DNA of 64,000 bases from Rhynchopus euleeides (Eukaryota; Euglenozoa; Diplonemea; Diplonemida; Diplonemidae), in NCBI GenBank assembly GCA_963210315.1, contig OY723264.1, positions 1,116,001 through 1,180,000 on the forward strand, given 5' to 3'. Below are positions 1-11,950 of the stretch, piece after piece (position 1 is the stretch's first letter; the number at the start of each line of letters is the position of its first letter). The notes under the pieces were generated by a model. That model was not told the DNA's origin. It did not search any database and worked only from the letters and a program-made list of their open reading frames with translations. Both the position numbers and the translations under genes were made by a program.

Positions 1-1
1 G

Positions 2-727
2 AGCGGGTCGATGTTCGAGACGCTTCCGACGAACATCAGCATCTACGCGCTGACGGCGGCCAACGCGGACGAGAGCAGCTGGGGGACGTACTGCCCGCCG
101 CAGGACAGCGTGAACGGGAAGGAGATGGGGTCGTGCCTGGGGGACCTGTTCAGCGTGAACTGGATGGAGAACGCGGACGTGACGGACCTGTCGCAGGAGA
201 CGCTGCAGGCGCAGTTCTCTGTGGTGAAGCAGCTGACGAACAAGTCGCACGTGCTGCAGTTCGGCGACCTGGCCATCACGACGACGGCGTCGTCTGTGTT
301 TGAGGGGACCGGGAAGGTTGCCCCTTCGTCGGTGTCTTCTTCGTCCGAGTCTGCCTCCAGCACCAGCTCGCGCGACATTGTGCTGATGTCGCTGCACCAC
401 AAGTACCTGCGTGCGAAGGGGGCAGCCCGCTCTGTGGCGGCGAAGGAGCTGATTGTGGAGATCCAGGCACGCGAGACGGCGGACCAGCTGTTCGCGGACG
501 TGAAGGCGGCTGTGTCTGCACGCGCGTCGGTGTCCGACGTGTACACGTCTGCCCAGATGCAGCCGGCGTGCTACGAGGCAGTGCACGAGGCGGTGCGTGT
601 GCAGTGCGGCGGGTACACGGACTACTCCATGAAGTACGCGAAGGACATGAAGGCGCTGTGCGACGGGACCCAGGGCGCCACCTCGCTGATCCTGCAGCAG
701 GTGGCGGCCGTGTGCAAGGCCCTGTGA
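2..727 (+). CDS. Legumain (asparaginyl endopeptidase, C13), 3' part
   Basis: This is the C-terminal part of a C13 cysteine protease, which cleaves after Asn in the vacuole or lysosome. The window opens inside the catalytic motif: the first codons read S-G-S-M-F-E, matching the E-A-C-x-S-G-S block of legumains, so the catalytic Cys lies just outside the window. Next come the family blocks ANADESSWGTYCPP and CLGDLFSVNWMEN, and the SHVLQFGD segment. A Ser-rich stretch (residues ~103-118) precedes a helical C-terminal prodomain with spaced Cys (ACYEAVHEAV, QCGGY, ALCDG, AVCKAL), as in the legumain stabilisation domain. There is no intron in the visible 241 residues, and the stop is TGA at 725-727. 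The start and the catalytic His are outside the window. Identification is by motif recall. Confidence 0.93.
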   Translation, partial: SGSMFETLPTNISIYALTAANADESSWGTYCPPQDSVNGKEMGSCLGDLFSVNWMENADVTDLSQETLQAQFSVVKQLTNKSHVLQFGDLAITTTASSVFEGTGKVAPSSVSSSSESASSTSSRDIVLMSLHHKYLRAKGAARSVAAKELIVEIQARETADQLFADVKAAVSARASVSDVYTSAQMQPACYEAVHEAVRVQCGGYTDYSMKYAKDMKALCDGTQGATSLILQQVAAVCKAL

Positions 728-2532
728 GACACAAACCCTCGTGTCTGATGGTGCGGCGTATCGCTGTCAAGCTGTGACCGGGGCTGCACGCCACACTCCA
801 CCACCGTACCACGGTGGCGAGTGTGTTGTGGGGTCGTGGTGCAGGCAGGGACGCCGCGCACACACAGGCACACACATACAGGCCCCACAGCAGGGCGGGT
901 GTGTGTCTCGAGCAATGCGATCGTGTGAGGTGGCATTAGAACCCGTTCAATGCAACTTCCACGAACCATGAAGGTTATTATCTCCCTCTCCCTCCCCCTC
1001 CCCCTCCCCGCCAAGTCCTGTATCTACAGTTTTGTGGGAACAACGGTACAACTCCTCTCGACCAAGAAGAACACTTTCTGCACACACAGGATATTGCCAG
1101 AACATATAGGCCAAGCACATCACCGGATCTTGGAACCTCTCTGCATAAAGAGTGAAGGGAGGCCACCTCTGTGTGGTCTGGCTTTCTCTGCTCTTCCCCC
1201 TCCCTCTCCCCTCTCGACCACCACCAGAGGCAGCCACGCCCAGGTGCTGCTGTGGGACAGCACCCCCTCGGAGTGGCTTGCTTCTCTCTTTGTCTCTCTT
1301 GTGTCTAGGTGCTCTTCGTGTGCAGCACCAAACCTGTGAACACTGCGGTGATTCTGTTCTTGCCTTAATAGTTTGTTACCGGCTCACCACTGTCCCCCTC
1401 AGTGAGCCCGCTGCCCGTGTGTTCCATTGGCCTTCCCTGTGTCGGTGCTGCTTGCTGCTTCATGCAGCCCTGCCACCTACACAGGACAACGTAAATTGGA
1501 GGTGTGGCTGTACCCTCATGGGGTCCTGCCGTAACCGTGAGAAGACGAGAATGCGAAAATGACATGACAGACCCCACCCTGTCCCCTGCGTGGGTACAGT
1601 GCTGACCCCTCACCCCACCCACCCCTCTTCCCAACCCCTTTGCCCAAGGAGATCGCGTTCTTTTGGCCTCACACCTCAATTGTGCCACATGCCGACCACA
1701 TCCTTCACGAGATCAGGGACGCTCCCTGCAGTGGAGGCGAAGGGTGCCAGGGGTGCGCACCTCCTCACCAAACCCGCAAACCCGCAGGTTTGCGGGTTTG
1801 CGCATCCTCGTCATCACGCCACCTGAAGAGGGGTAGTCTCTCCGAGCTTCACCATTCTTCTCCTTCACGATCCCCTCCTCCCCTCCTCCCCAGCTCGCTG
1901 CCACTTATGCCTCTCCTTTGAATTCCTCTTTTGTGTTTGCCTCTGTGATGTGCACATCCACCCCTTAGTCCCACACACCACCCTCCCTTAAACAGTCTCT
2001 GGCCAAACGGGTGCAAAGCCCGTGCCAGAGGCCCCCGGGCCCGCATCACCGACGGTAAGGGGGGGGGGGGGCGGGTGGGCGGTGGTGACAGGGTGAAGGC
2101 TGTTCTTCACCCCTCCCCCACCCCCCTTCCCTTCTCCTCCCCATCCCCCATCCCCCTGCTGGCCTTCTTCATTTCTATCCTCTACACAAGCTGAGCTGGG
2201 CTCCGACCTCAAGTGATCGAGGGAGGGAGGGGTGAGAGTGGGAGGCAGTGGTGGGTAGTGGAGGTTGGTCGTTCCGACCCCCCCCCCCCCCCCACCCCCG
2301 CCACCTCCCCTCCTTTCCCCTCCCCCCGTTCACCACAGCACATTTACATCCCCCCCCCCCCCACCCGTGCTATTTCTTTCCATTTTTTGTCCCAATTCGG
2401 TCTAAATTTGCCCCCCCCCCCCCATCCCTACCCCTTTCCACAACCCCCTTCCCCATATTCTCTTCTCTTCTCCCGTCCCCTCCGCCTGGCATATTCCTGC
2501 GCCCCCTCGCGGCGCAGCGAAAAAATAGTTCC
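728..2532. other. Intergenic spacer, C-rich, no gene seen
   Basis: This is the spacer between the legumain stop and the PP2C-fusion start. It is pyrimidine-rich with several homopolymer runs (G near 2060, C near 2280, 2350 and 2410). The last 300 bases are almost pure C/T and probably include the promoter or 5' UTR of the next gene. Open frames here are low-complexity Pro or Arg frames and look non-coding. One perfect hairpin is listed separately. Confidence 0.7.
1769..1800. repeat. Perfect 14-bp stem, 4-nt loop hairpin
   Basis: The left arm CAAACCCGCAAACC (1769-1782) is exactly complementary to GGTTTGCGGGTTTG (1787-1800), with the loop CGCA. Each arm is itself a repeat of AAACCCGC. Function is unknown; it could be a 3' processing or structural element downstream of legumain. 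Confidence 0.8.
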
Positions 2533-5500
2533 ATGTCGAACGATGTAATATGCGCTTCCGCCGCACCGCACCCCGCCCGCACGGGGGGGCCCAAATGCGG
2601 GCAACAAACCATCAACGGCTATTGCATCGAAGGAAGCCTATCCCGAGATGGCGTGGTTGTGCCCCAGAGCGGCACATCCCGTGAAGGGGGCCTCCTCCAT
2701 TCCACCTCCCCGGTCACCACATTTGCCGCAAACAGCGGGGGGTCGCGGTTTGTCCTCAAGGTGGTGCTGCTGAAGGAACCCCTCGGCAAGGTGGAGGGGA
2801 GGGACACCGTCGAGCTGCTCAAATCTATAGAACACCGCCACCTCGACCCGATCGTCGATGCCTTTATCGAAGATGGGGGACTCCGGGTGGTGGTGGTGCG
2901 GCGGTGGTGCCCACGGCTCGGGCCTCTGCAGGGGGTCGGGGCGCGGAAGCTAAGCCACGACGTCGCCAGCAAGGCCACCACCAACCTCCTCTCCGCCACA
3001 CGCCACCTCGCGCAGCTGCTGGGGCGGGAGCAAGGGGGTGTCTGCAACATCAAGCCGAGCAACCTCAGCTTCTCTGCGGAGGGCTGCCTTGCACTCCACG
3101 ACTGGTTCCTCCCCCTGCTCCTCCCGAGCGACACGCGGTACAACGACCGCTCCGACAGGCAGGGGCTCTGCCAGTGGCTTAATGCATCCCTCCTCCACGA
3201 CCACATCCCGATGCCTGCAGCGCGGCAGGTGAGTTTGGATTCCACCGACACAGGGAGGCGGAAATCACTGATGTCCCTTGTGGATGCGCGGAGCGGCACC
3301 CTCAGCTGTGGCGACAGCTCCTGCGACTATGGAGATGCCGGGGATGACGAGTCGTCCAACCTGCCACCCCCAACCCCCGGGGAGGACGACATCCAGACCC
3401 TGGAGTTCCGCTCGTTCGTCTCCCTCCTCCTTAACACCGACAGCGATGTGTCGGGGCACAAGTGGGTCAATCTGTGGCGCCCGGCGAGGCTGCTCAGCTC
3501 CACCACGCGCAAATCGCTCCTCCCGCATGAGTTTGTCACGACACCCCTGGAGAGGCTGCGCTACGCAATGCTGCTGCTGCTGGGTGTTGTGCAGAAGGGT
3601 TTCCAGACAGACCGGTATGTCTGCCTGCAGAAGCTGAGCGGCGTGCAGGAGGCTGCGGAGGAGATCTGCAGCAAGCTGGGCGGCTTCCACGACATGGATG
3701 CCCTGGAGGCTGCGGTGCAGGAGAACGCCTCCATGAGCCCTCCCAGCTCCCTCACAGGGTCGCGGCAGAGGCTCGGCTTCCCTTCAGGCCTGCTTACGCC
3801 TGCGTGGCAGAGCGATGCCCTCACACCGCGCATCGAGTCGGTGTGGTATTCCGAAGGGTGTGGCGGGCCCAACCAGGATCGGGTGTGCGCGGTCCCACAT
3901 CTCACCCTCTTCGCGGGAGGCAGTGTGGAGCCAGGCATATCACCCGACTTCGCCTGCGGCGTGTTTGATGGGCATGGCGGAGGAGAGGCGTCTGACTATT
4001 GTGCGCACCAGCTGCTCCTCGAGACGCGCGCTTCAGATTACTACGGCATTGACTTCCAGCGTGCGTTTGAGGAGGGGTTTCAAATCGTTCATGCCAATTT
4101 TGTGAAGCGTGCGGATACCCTCGGCATCGACTCCGGAACAACTGCGACGATTGCGGTTATCATGGATATGACACTGCACGTTGGGTCTGCTGGAGACAGC
4201 ACTGCAGTCCTCTGCAGGGGGGGTCGGGCTAAGGTGCTGACGAAGGACCACCGCCCCAACAACCCCGACGAGCGGCGCGATGTCGTGCAGCGCGGGGGTT
4301 GCTTCGTGCGGATGATGGGTGTCGACAGGGTCGACGGGAAGCTTGCGGTGACGCGGAGCATCGGGGACCCCTCCCTCTCAGAGCACCTTTCATGCAGGCC
4401 TGACTACTTCAGGGAGCCGCTGCTGCCTGAGGATGAGTTTGTCATAATCGCCTCCGACGGGCTGTGGGACGTCATGTCTCCCGACGAGGTGGTGCAGTTC
4501 ATCACGCAGTGCAAGCTGGAGGTGGACCTGCAGGGGGCCTCCATCACCCCTGCCTTCCTGCAGCGGTCTGCATCGGTGAACCCCGTGCATATGTCGCCGA
4601 AGATTACGCCGCCTGCAGCGAAGAATGAGCGCGACGGCGAGTTCCCCCGGGGGACTTCGTTCAGCGTGCCTATGGAGGAGGTCAGCATCATCAGGGTGGA
4701 AGAGGAGGACGAGGGGCTTGGGGAGAACGATGGCAGCATACCCAATGAGCACAGCGTGGGGAGCAGCGGTTGTGCGTCGCTTCCAACCATATCATGCACG
4801 AATATCACGGCAGCGGCTGCGGCGGCGGCGGCGGCAGCCCGTGATGACCGTGTGATATTCGGGGGTGGCAGTGCTGAGTCTTCAGGCAACCCCGATTCAT
4901 CCCCGGTGTCGCTGCCCAGCAACGGCGGGGGTAGCGGGTGGCCGCAGCTGCAGAGCAGCAGCAGCGGGCTCGGTGGCGGAGGGGTGCCGAATGGGGTGGG
5001 GAGGAGCGCGCGGGACAGGTCCAACGTCACGGCGCTGGAGGAGCGTATGGTTGGGAACCTCGTCTCCCCGATGACGTATTCACGCAGGGGGTCTGAGATT
5101 GACGATGCGACACCGAGTGTTGCCAGCAGCGTCGGCAGCCTGTATGCGCATTTCTTTTTGGGGGGGAGGGCGTATCATGTAGTCGGTTTGAAGCGAGATG
5201 TCACGAAGAGTGGCACCGTGTGTTGTTCGTACCGGTCATGCCGCAACACATTGTCACGGTTGTCAAAGAAGCAGTCAACCACTCACCCCTAAGCTCGTGT
5301 GAAGCGCCTATTTTTGTATCTATTATTTCGTGATTGCCATTCCCTACCCTCCACACTCACAGGCTCCGCATGGTGGCGAAGAACAGGCCCTCACAGCACT
5401 CCGACTCCATGACCTGCGCTTCTGACGAGCACTACGATGACTACCAAGTGGTGGCCGAAGCACTGGTCGCAGAGGCACAGGAGCGCCTTTCCGGTGACGA

Positions 5501-5633
5501 CTGCACTGTGTGCATTGCGTTCCTCAACCGCTGCGGTGGAAGCCCGGGTCAGGGCTTCGGCGCTGCCACACCAGATGCAAAAACGCAGGGCCCAACGGAC
5601 GGTGTGGACCTGAGCCCCAAGCCACATGTGTAG
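2533..5633 (+). CDS. Pseudokinase-PP2C phosphatase fusion protein
   Basis: There are two exons, 2533-5141 and 5363-5633, joined by a 221-nt intron (GTATGC...CACAG) that restores one frame for a 959-aa product. The frame is open further upstream, but that part is low-complexity Pro, so ATG 2533 was chosen. Residues ~68-210 resemble a protein kinase (FVLKVVLLK, IEHRHLDPIVDAF, CNIKPSN), but the HRD Asp is replaced and no DFG is seen, so it is probably inactive. Residues ~435-660 plus the last exon form a PP2C Ser/Thr phosphatase domain: NQDRVC, GVFDGHGG, SGTTATIAV, GSAGDSTAVL, LAVTRSIGD, ASDGLWDVM, and GDDCTVCIAF near the end, so the metal-binding Asp are present. About 200 residues of low-complexity sequence with a poly-Ala tract split the PP2C fold just after SDGLWD. 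A regulatory phosphatase is inferred; the substrate is unknown. Confidence 0.88.
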
Positions 5634-5900
5634 CATGAGGTCTCCCCACCCCATCGACCACCAGAGCCTCCAGCCTCCCACCCTATGCCCGAGGTTGCAC
5701 CGCGACGATGTGCCACGGCCACCACCACTCGACGCCGCCCTGTGCATGTCGTCTCTGAAGACCGCCTTCGTTGTGACGAGACACGCCGAGGTGGGAAGCG
5801 GTGGGAGGCGGATGGGGTGACTGGGCAGGGGGTGGGGTGGGGTGGGGGGGTGCTGGCCTTGGCAGGTTTCCCTGCCCTGCGGCGAGCTGTGTGGGAACAC

Positions 5901-5950
5901 GGTGGGGGATCATGCAAAAAGTAGCACATGCTTTTTTGCATGATCCCACC
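5901..5950. repeat. Long-stem hairpin
   Basis: The arms are GATCATGCAAAAAG (5908-5921) and CTTTTTTGCATGATC (5931-5945), extended outward by GGTGG / CCACC. One base is bulged in the T run, and the loop is about 9 nt. It lies 270 bp after the PP2C-fusion stop, so it could be a 3' end structure or a tiny foldback element. Confidence 0.75.
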
Positions 5951-6975
5951 GCGAATGCCAAAAGGCCCATCCCCTCCCCCCCCCCCCCCTCCCCCCTGCC
6001 TCCCCCCCCCCTTTTTTTTGCAGCGCCTCCCTTGTACCCCTGGAATTTCACGCGATGAGATACAGGGGCCCCAGGAGAAAACACCCTCCCCTCCCGCCAC
6101 CGATTCCGTCCCCCCCCACACCCCCCTCCCCCCACCACCTCTTTCTCCTCTTTGCTCGATGCGCTTGCCAGTGCAGACTGCCCCGCGCTCTCCGCCCTGT
6201 TCGTCACAAGCGCTAGTCAGAGAAGGTTGTCGCACGGGTGGGCTGGCTTCCCACTGTGGCCAAGCCTCCGCTGTGCTCGACCTCCTTCTCCTTGCCGCGA
6301 CAGCGGTTGGGTTACGAATGGGAGGGGTGGGTGGGTGTGATGTGCGTCCCTCCACCCCCACAACACCCACGCCCACGCAATGTGCAATGCCCTCACGCAT
6401 CCTGCCGCCGACGTGAAAATAAATCTGCCTCCTTCGCTTTCTCCCGCAAAGCAATACCATTGCGCTGTGAAAGAGAACTTGCTGGTGGAAACTCACACGT
6501 TCTGGAGGCGCAAGGTGTGTTGGTGTTGTTGTGCCTTGACAAGTGGAGGTAGCACCAGAGCTTGCTCGGTGTTCCCTCCACCATTGCCCCCCCCCCCCCC
6601 GATACTGAAAACCTGCGAAACAAATCCTCTCCCCATTCTGCAGTTCACCTGCCCTTTGCTATATACCTTTGTTCCATATCAAAAGGCATGGATACAAAGC
6701 TGATGCGGTTTTGGAATCTATCTGTGTAGCCTCATAGCGGATGAGGGGGGTGGAGGAACAGTCACAAATAAAAAAAAGCAGGCCCAACTGCCCTTTTTTG
6801 CGGCACGTCGGTTGGTGCGTGCTTCACCGCAGCCTCTCCCCCTTTCCCCGTTCCCCCATATCTAGTGACATGTGTGCCGAAAGTGTTACATTTTTTTCGG
6901 AGGGGGGGTGGGAGGGGGGGGGGATGTGCGTTTGTAGTTTCCTTCCGTTCTGATCCGATACAAAACCTATATAAT

Positions 6976-7084
6976 GGGGGCCCTCGCTACGAGTCACTGT
7001 GAGTCACGAGTCGTCAGTTGTCAGCCAAACATGGCTGACTTCTCACTTTTTCTCACTCAGTCACACTTGGTAGCGAGGGCCCCC
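6976..7084. mobile_element. 109-bp MITE, subtype C
   Basis: It begins GGGGGCCCTCGCTACGAG and ends with the inverted GCGAGGGCCCCC. The target duplication is AAT on both sides. The interior contains the subtype C block GTCAGCCAAACATGGC. Confidence 0.9.
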
Positions 7085-7288
7085 AATGACTCGACAACGT
7101 TTTTCTTTGGCGAATTGGGGGGCCTGTTTGTCCAGCTATGGTGGGCAGGCGGAGTACGGTTCAAAAGTTCCTGGCGGCTTATCTACCCATTCGAGATATG
7201 CATTTCAGTCCGGCGAGTGATTCCGCCCTGAGGTGACCTGCTGATACACCTGCTCGAGAAGAAGGACGCTGGGAAACTGTAGGGTGCA

Positions 7289-7379
7289 GGGGCCCATTCC
7301 TCTGTGTCACATTTGCAGCCGATTGTGTGAGGCACAACTCACCTTTTCTCACTTTTCTGCATTGCTGAGCGAAGGCCCC
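7289..7379. mobile_element. Older relative of the MITE family (type 2)
   Basis: The termini are GGGGCC...GGCCCC. It shares with 37638-37725 and 63821-63931 the inner blocks CTGTGTCAC and, at the far end, CTTTTCTGCA...CTGAGCGAAGG. No target duplication is clear, and divergence suggests greater age. Confidence 0.55.
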
Positions 7380-8949
7380 TGTTCGGTTGATCCGCACCTT
7401 GAGACGGGCACGCACCGCAGCGCCCATGCGAGCACCTCGTGCTGCCTTCGCTATGTAATTTTCCCAGGGCAGTTGTGGTGACGTCTGACGCCGCACCTCG
7501 GGTCTTGGTCAGTGTTCCACTGTTTCGGGCTGTTCATAATTTTGCTTCTTGCTGACGAGGTGTTCCTCTGCTTGAGTTGCTGCTTTCCTGTGCGACGGTG
7601 TCCCCCTTTACAGTCAGGAACAGTGTATCTTTCTCGGCCTCTTTTCAAATCAGACCACCTGATTTTGCCCCTGAGTTTGGCGGTGGTGTGGCGGCGTTCG
7701 GCGGAACCCCGTGTTGGCCAAAATCAGGTGGAATCATCCACACACATAATTAAAGCGGCTTTCGAGCTCAAGGCACCATCTGCTGAGTCTATCCACCGTG
7801 CGGATCCTTCCGAACACTTGGTGTATACCACAGTTGGACCAGACGCCCCCTCCCCTCCCCTCCCTTCTCTGCGACTCATTTACCCCCCTTTTCCTTCCGT
7901 ACGTGATTCGCAACAAGCAGTACACCAGTGAGGTCAGCTTTGTATACAACCGGCGCACTCGCAAATATGCAGACTTCCTCTCAAATTGAACGAGGCCAGA
8001 TCTACAGCGCACACACGCACACTGGAGGGTGATGACCCATGGTTTTGCCGTTTTGGTCTGAGGTACACTCACAGCCCTTGCGATCTTCAGCGGTGTGTGT
8101 ATCTTTGCGACGAATCGTGCAAAATAACGCAATAAAAACCCCGCAAAAAGTAGGGCACAGATGCCTCATTCCGCTTTGTGCAGAACTGTCCCAGGTGTGG
8201 CACACACGTTGTTTGGGCACTACTCACTTCTCTGCACTTTAGATCGACGACCGCCACTGCCCGTTGTTGCCACCTTGTCAGTGGGTCACTGGGTGCTGCC
8301 AGTTTGTATCCGTGTATTTTGCAATCCGAACCCGGGGAAATCCACTTCTGACAGCCACCCTTCTTCCGCCCCTCTCCCCAGCACGGATTGGATCGCGGGA
8401 CACACCTACCTGCATTTAGAGTGAAAAGGGAGAGAGGCTTGACTCTTGTGCGACCTTCATCTGTTCTACTTCTACGTCTTCAGCAGTCTGACGGTTGCTC
8501 CAGCCGTGCAGTGTACCCCTTCTCCTTCCGTTCTACCGCTGTTTACACGACCACCCGCCCCCCCGGCGCGCAGCTGTGAATTCGAGATGGTTTGTCTGTC
8601 TGCAAGAAGTGCTGGCTTGTGAGTGTGCAGTGCGATCACATCAAGAGCAAGGTGCTCAGTGTGCCCAACACTACTCCAATGCATGTGTGCGCGGGAGTGG
8701 GTTGCGATGGTCTCAATGTACATCAGAGAAAACTGGTTGTTCGCTGGCCCTGCGCTGGTGGAATTTCTGTCCTTCGTGTGTATTGGCTGCTTTCTGCGCT
8801 CTCTTCAAGGACAGGGTTGGTGGTGTGGTATTTTACTGTCATTTGTAATGACCGCTCAACTTCTGACTCTGTATTTTTCATAGTTCGGCGAAGCCAACTG
8901 GGGGAACTTTATCTCTTTTGCTACTTCATCAGAAGTGGGGGGGGGGGTA

Positions 8950-10096
8950 GGGGGGGTCAAATGGGGGTGACAAACACGATTTTTCAAAAAACCGGCGCAG
9001 AGGCCCCAAAGCCCCCGTAAACCCTCCAAACCCCCCCAGATCGGTCCGGAAACCCATCGAACCCCACTTTTCCACCATTCCGGGCACCTCAGGTGCCCGA
9101 ATTGGGGTACCTAAATTTTGTGCCACCGTTTGGTACCGTACAGTGCCACTGTGTGGGAGGTTGGAAAAGAAAATGGCCCAACACACCACATCTGAGGGTT
9201 GCAATGCATGTTGCTTGCCAACCACGTCATCCGGTGGGTGTCAGGCGCTATGTAGGTGGCATTAGCCAGGTCTTCGATGTGTTCTGGCTTGTATATATAC
9301 CTCCCTGCCTGCGGCACAGGCACTGCCTTTGTCCCCCACACCAGCCACAGAGAGCGTATTGTACTCGGTCCACGGTTGCTGATTCATTGTGATGCGTTGT
9401 ATCCTCGAGTGAACGTCACACACTAGTGGCACCACCACCCGCCATCCGAGAGCTGTATTGACTTTGCGCGCTTCCGTTGTATTCACCTCGCCACGCATAT
9501 TGCACCGTTCAGTACCAGTGCTCTTGGGCCAGGCAAAGTAGACCGCAGCAACTACCAATTCTGGCACAATGGGTACCACGACAGCGCACTTCATGTGTTC
9601 CCGGAATGTACAGCTCGTGTTGAAACAGTCGTTGTCAACACATCCCGGTTGTGGAGCACTGCTGCACAGGAATCACACGACCATCTGGACTGTTCCGTAC
9701 CTACAGGCAGCCTCCCGGTGCATGGTGGCAGGGAGGTATATATACAAGCCAGAACACATCGAAGACCTGGCTAATGCCACCTACATAGCGCCTGACACCC
9801 ACCGGATGACGTGGTTGGCAAGCAACATGCATTGCAACCCTCAGATGTGGTGTGTTGGGGCATTTTCTTTTCCAACCTCCCACACAGTGGCACTGTACGG
9901 TACCAAACGGTGGCACAAAATTTAGGTACCCCAATTCGGGCACCTGAGGTGCCCGGAATGGTGGAAAAGTGGGGTTCGATGGGTTTCCGGACCGATCTGG
10001 GGGGGTTTGGAGGGTTTACGGGGGCTTTGGGGCCTCTGCGCCGGTTTTTTGAAAAATCGTGTTTGTCCACGTAAAAGGGTGGCATTTGACCCCCCC
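8950..10096. mobile_element. 1.15-kb long-TIR element, copy 1 (complete)
   Basis: The left arm (8950-9309) and the inverted right arm (about 9727-10096) are near-perfect copies of about 365 bp, around a 420-bp centre. The ends are GGGGGGTCAAATG...CATTTGACCCCCC, flanked by TA on both sides, so a TA target duplication is likely. No transposase is encoded; the short open frames within the arms recur only because the arms are nearly identical. Non-autonomous. The TA target is compatible with Tc1/mariner-like mobilisation, but the superfamily is unproven. Confidence 0.85.
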
Positions 10097-10100
10097 TAGG

Positions 10101-10900
10101 CATAGGGTGCGGGCGATTCGGTTATCGCCCAAATCGCAAAAATTATCGCCCTCATTATCGCCCATTCTGTCAAGGCGATAAGTGGGCGATAATTTTTCCG
10201 TCGTATTTTTGGGGGCAAAATGGCCCGGCCAGGGACGTCAGATCACGGCTGAGGTGGTGAGTGGTCATTGCCTCCGTGAAGACCCGGTTCCTGACCTAGA
10301 TCAAGCCCTCTGCTCCAGTGTTCTCAGTGGGTCATGACTCTGTGACCAGGGTCAGAACCGCCCCAGGTCTCAGATCAGCCGTGAAGCTTCCTGTGGGCTC
10401 TGCAATGAGTCATCTCAAACGTACGGAGTGCATCTCCTCCCATTCAGACCGACTACACTAGAACCACGCATCTCCTTCAACACTAAGGTGTACCCGCTTC
10501 ATGCTCACGAGTGCTCCTAGTAACGGCGAGTGAACAGGTCCTGAGCGAGGTCAGGATCTGGGCCAATGCCCAGTTCCTCACGTGGGTTTTGACCGAGGAA
10601 ATGACCCACCCGCATGACGTCAGTGGTCAGAAGCTGATTTCTGATGCAGAATCCTAGGTCTTGGCCCAGTTGTTGACGAGGTCACAGGGCCCTGTGGGAC
10701 CCAGGGTCAGTAGAGCGGTAACCCACTCACCACTAGCTGAAGACCCCTTCAGAAAGTGTGAAAGAAAACGGGCGATACTGGGCGATAATTTGGCGATAAT
10801 TGGGCGATAATGGGCGATAAGGCGATTCGATACGCGATAATCGGGGCTCGAACCCGGTTGGGCGAATATAGGGCGATAGGCGAATCGCCCGCACCCTATG
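10101..10900. mobile_element. 800-bp TIR element with GGCGATAA motifs
   Basis: The ends are CATAGGGTGCGGGCGATTCG (10101-10120) and its exact complement CGAATCGCCCGCACCCTATG (10881-10900). Both sides are flanked by CCTAGG (10095-10100, 10901-10906), a candidate 6-bp target duplication, although this word is a palindrome. Subterminal regions repeat GGGCGATAAT many times in opposite orientations at the two ends. The ~550-bp middle has no coding frame. It lies directly against the 8950-10096 element. Confidence 0.75.
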
Positions 10901-11618
10901 CCTAGGGGGGGGGGGGTACAGGGGCTGGGGTAATTTTCTGGGGGGTCGTGAACGTCGGGGGGGGGGGGGGGGCTGGCGTGCAGGGTGCAGGCAGCGCGCG
11001 CAAATGCGACCTGTTTCCGGGTGCCCGCGCGCTCCCGGCGACCGTGCACCCTGGGTGCACGGGTTTGGGCTGAATCTGGGTGACGTACGAGTAGGGCTCC
11101 CACCCTGAAAATGGGCTATCTGCAGTCACTCCAGGGACCTGACATCACCTGAAAGTGACCCAAAAGTGCGGAATCTTCGACTCGCGGAATCGCGATTGAC
11201 CCCTTCCATTGCACTCTTTGGGCTCTGTGCGGATCGTAGTGGGGTCACACTGTGGGTCTAGGTGCCAAGCTTCACCCATGAAATGTGGGTCTAGTTCAGG
11301 GGCTGGTCATAGGAGACTGTGATGGGAGGCCGAGAGTCAGCCACCCACCCACCCAGCGGGACCCCCTCCTCGGGTGTTCCGAAACCCCGTTCTTTTGAAT
11401 ATTTGGAATCTGTGCGCATCGTAGTGGGGTCACTTTGTAGGTCTAGGTGACAAGCTTTGTCCATGAACTGTGGCTCTGGTTCAGGGGCTGGTCATGGGTG
11501 AAGGTGACTGGGAGTAACACACCATGCCACCCCACCCAGCCACCCACCCAGCGGGACCCCCTCCTCAGGTGTTCCAAAACCCCGTTCTTTTGATCGTTTG
11601 AAACTTTTGCGGATCGTA

Positions 11619-11727
11619 GGGGGCCTTCGCTACCAAGTGTGACTGAGTGAGAAAAAGTGAGCCACGGCGCACTTCCCCTCACTGGCTGACGAGCAGTGAC
11701 GAGTAGTGACTGGTAGCGAGGGCCCCC
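11619..11727. mobile_element. 109-bp MITE, subtype A, in satellite unit 3
   Basis: The target duplication is GTA (11616-11618 and 11728-11730). Sister satellite units show the empty site ATCGTAGTGGGG, so the boundaries are exact. The interior has the subtype A block CCACGGCGCAC. Confidence 0.95.
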
Positions 11728-11841
11728 GTAGTGGGGTCATTTTATAGGTCTATGTGCATGGTTTTCAACAGATCTTTACGAAGATGTTGGCTGGAAAACG
11801 GCTTTTTTAAAGATCTTTGTAAAATTTTCAATTTTCCTAAG

Positions 11842-11950
11842 GGGGGCCTTCGCTACCAAGTGTGACTGAGTGAGAAAAAGTGAGCCACGGCGCACTTCCC
11901 CTCACTGGCTGACGAGCAGTGACGAGTAGTGACTGGTAGCGAGGGCCCCC
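11842..11950. mobile_element. 109-bp MITE, subtype A, nested in the 11757-12831 element
   Basis: The target duplication is AAG (11839-11841, 11951-11953). It is nearly identical to the copy at 11619-11727, so the insertion is younger than its host element. Confidence 0.93.

Larger units (their letters stand above)
5634..8949. other. Long spacer with no recognisable gene
   Basis: C/G-run-rich sequence up to about 6950 is followed by more balanced sequence. I see no coding frame with a family motif. It holds one hairpin (5901-5950), one 109-bp MITE (6976-7084), one older related element (7289-7379) and a short inverted repeat CCACCTGATTTTG / CAAAATCAGGTGG at about 7655-7733. Confidence 0.65.

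Noticed and set aside
2248-2532. N-terminal extension of the PP2C fusion from 2248
   Set aside because: It is translated from homopolymeric C runs into Pro/His; this is more likely leader or promoter than protein.
10838-10860. GGTTCGAGCCCC word like a tRNA B box (minus strand)
   Set aside because: No A box or cloverleaf can be formed around it, and it lies in the subterminal repeat of a transposon.
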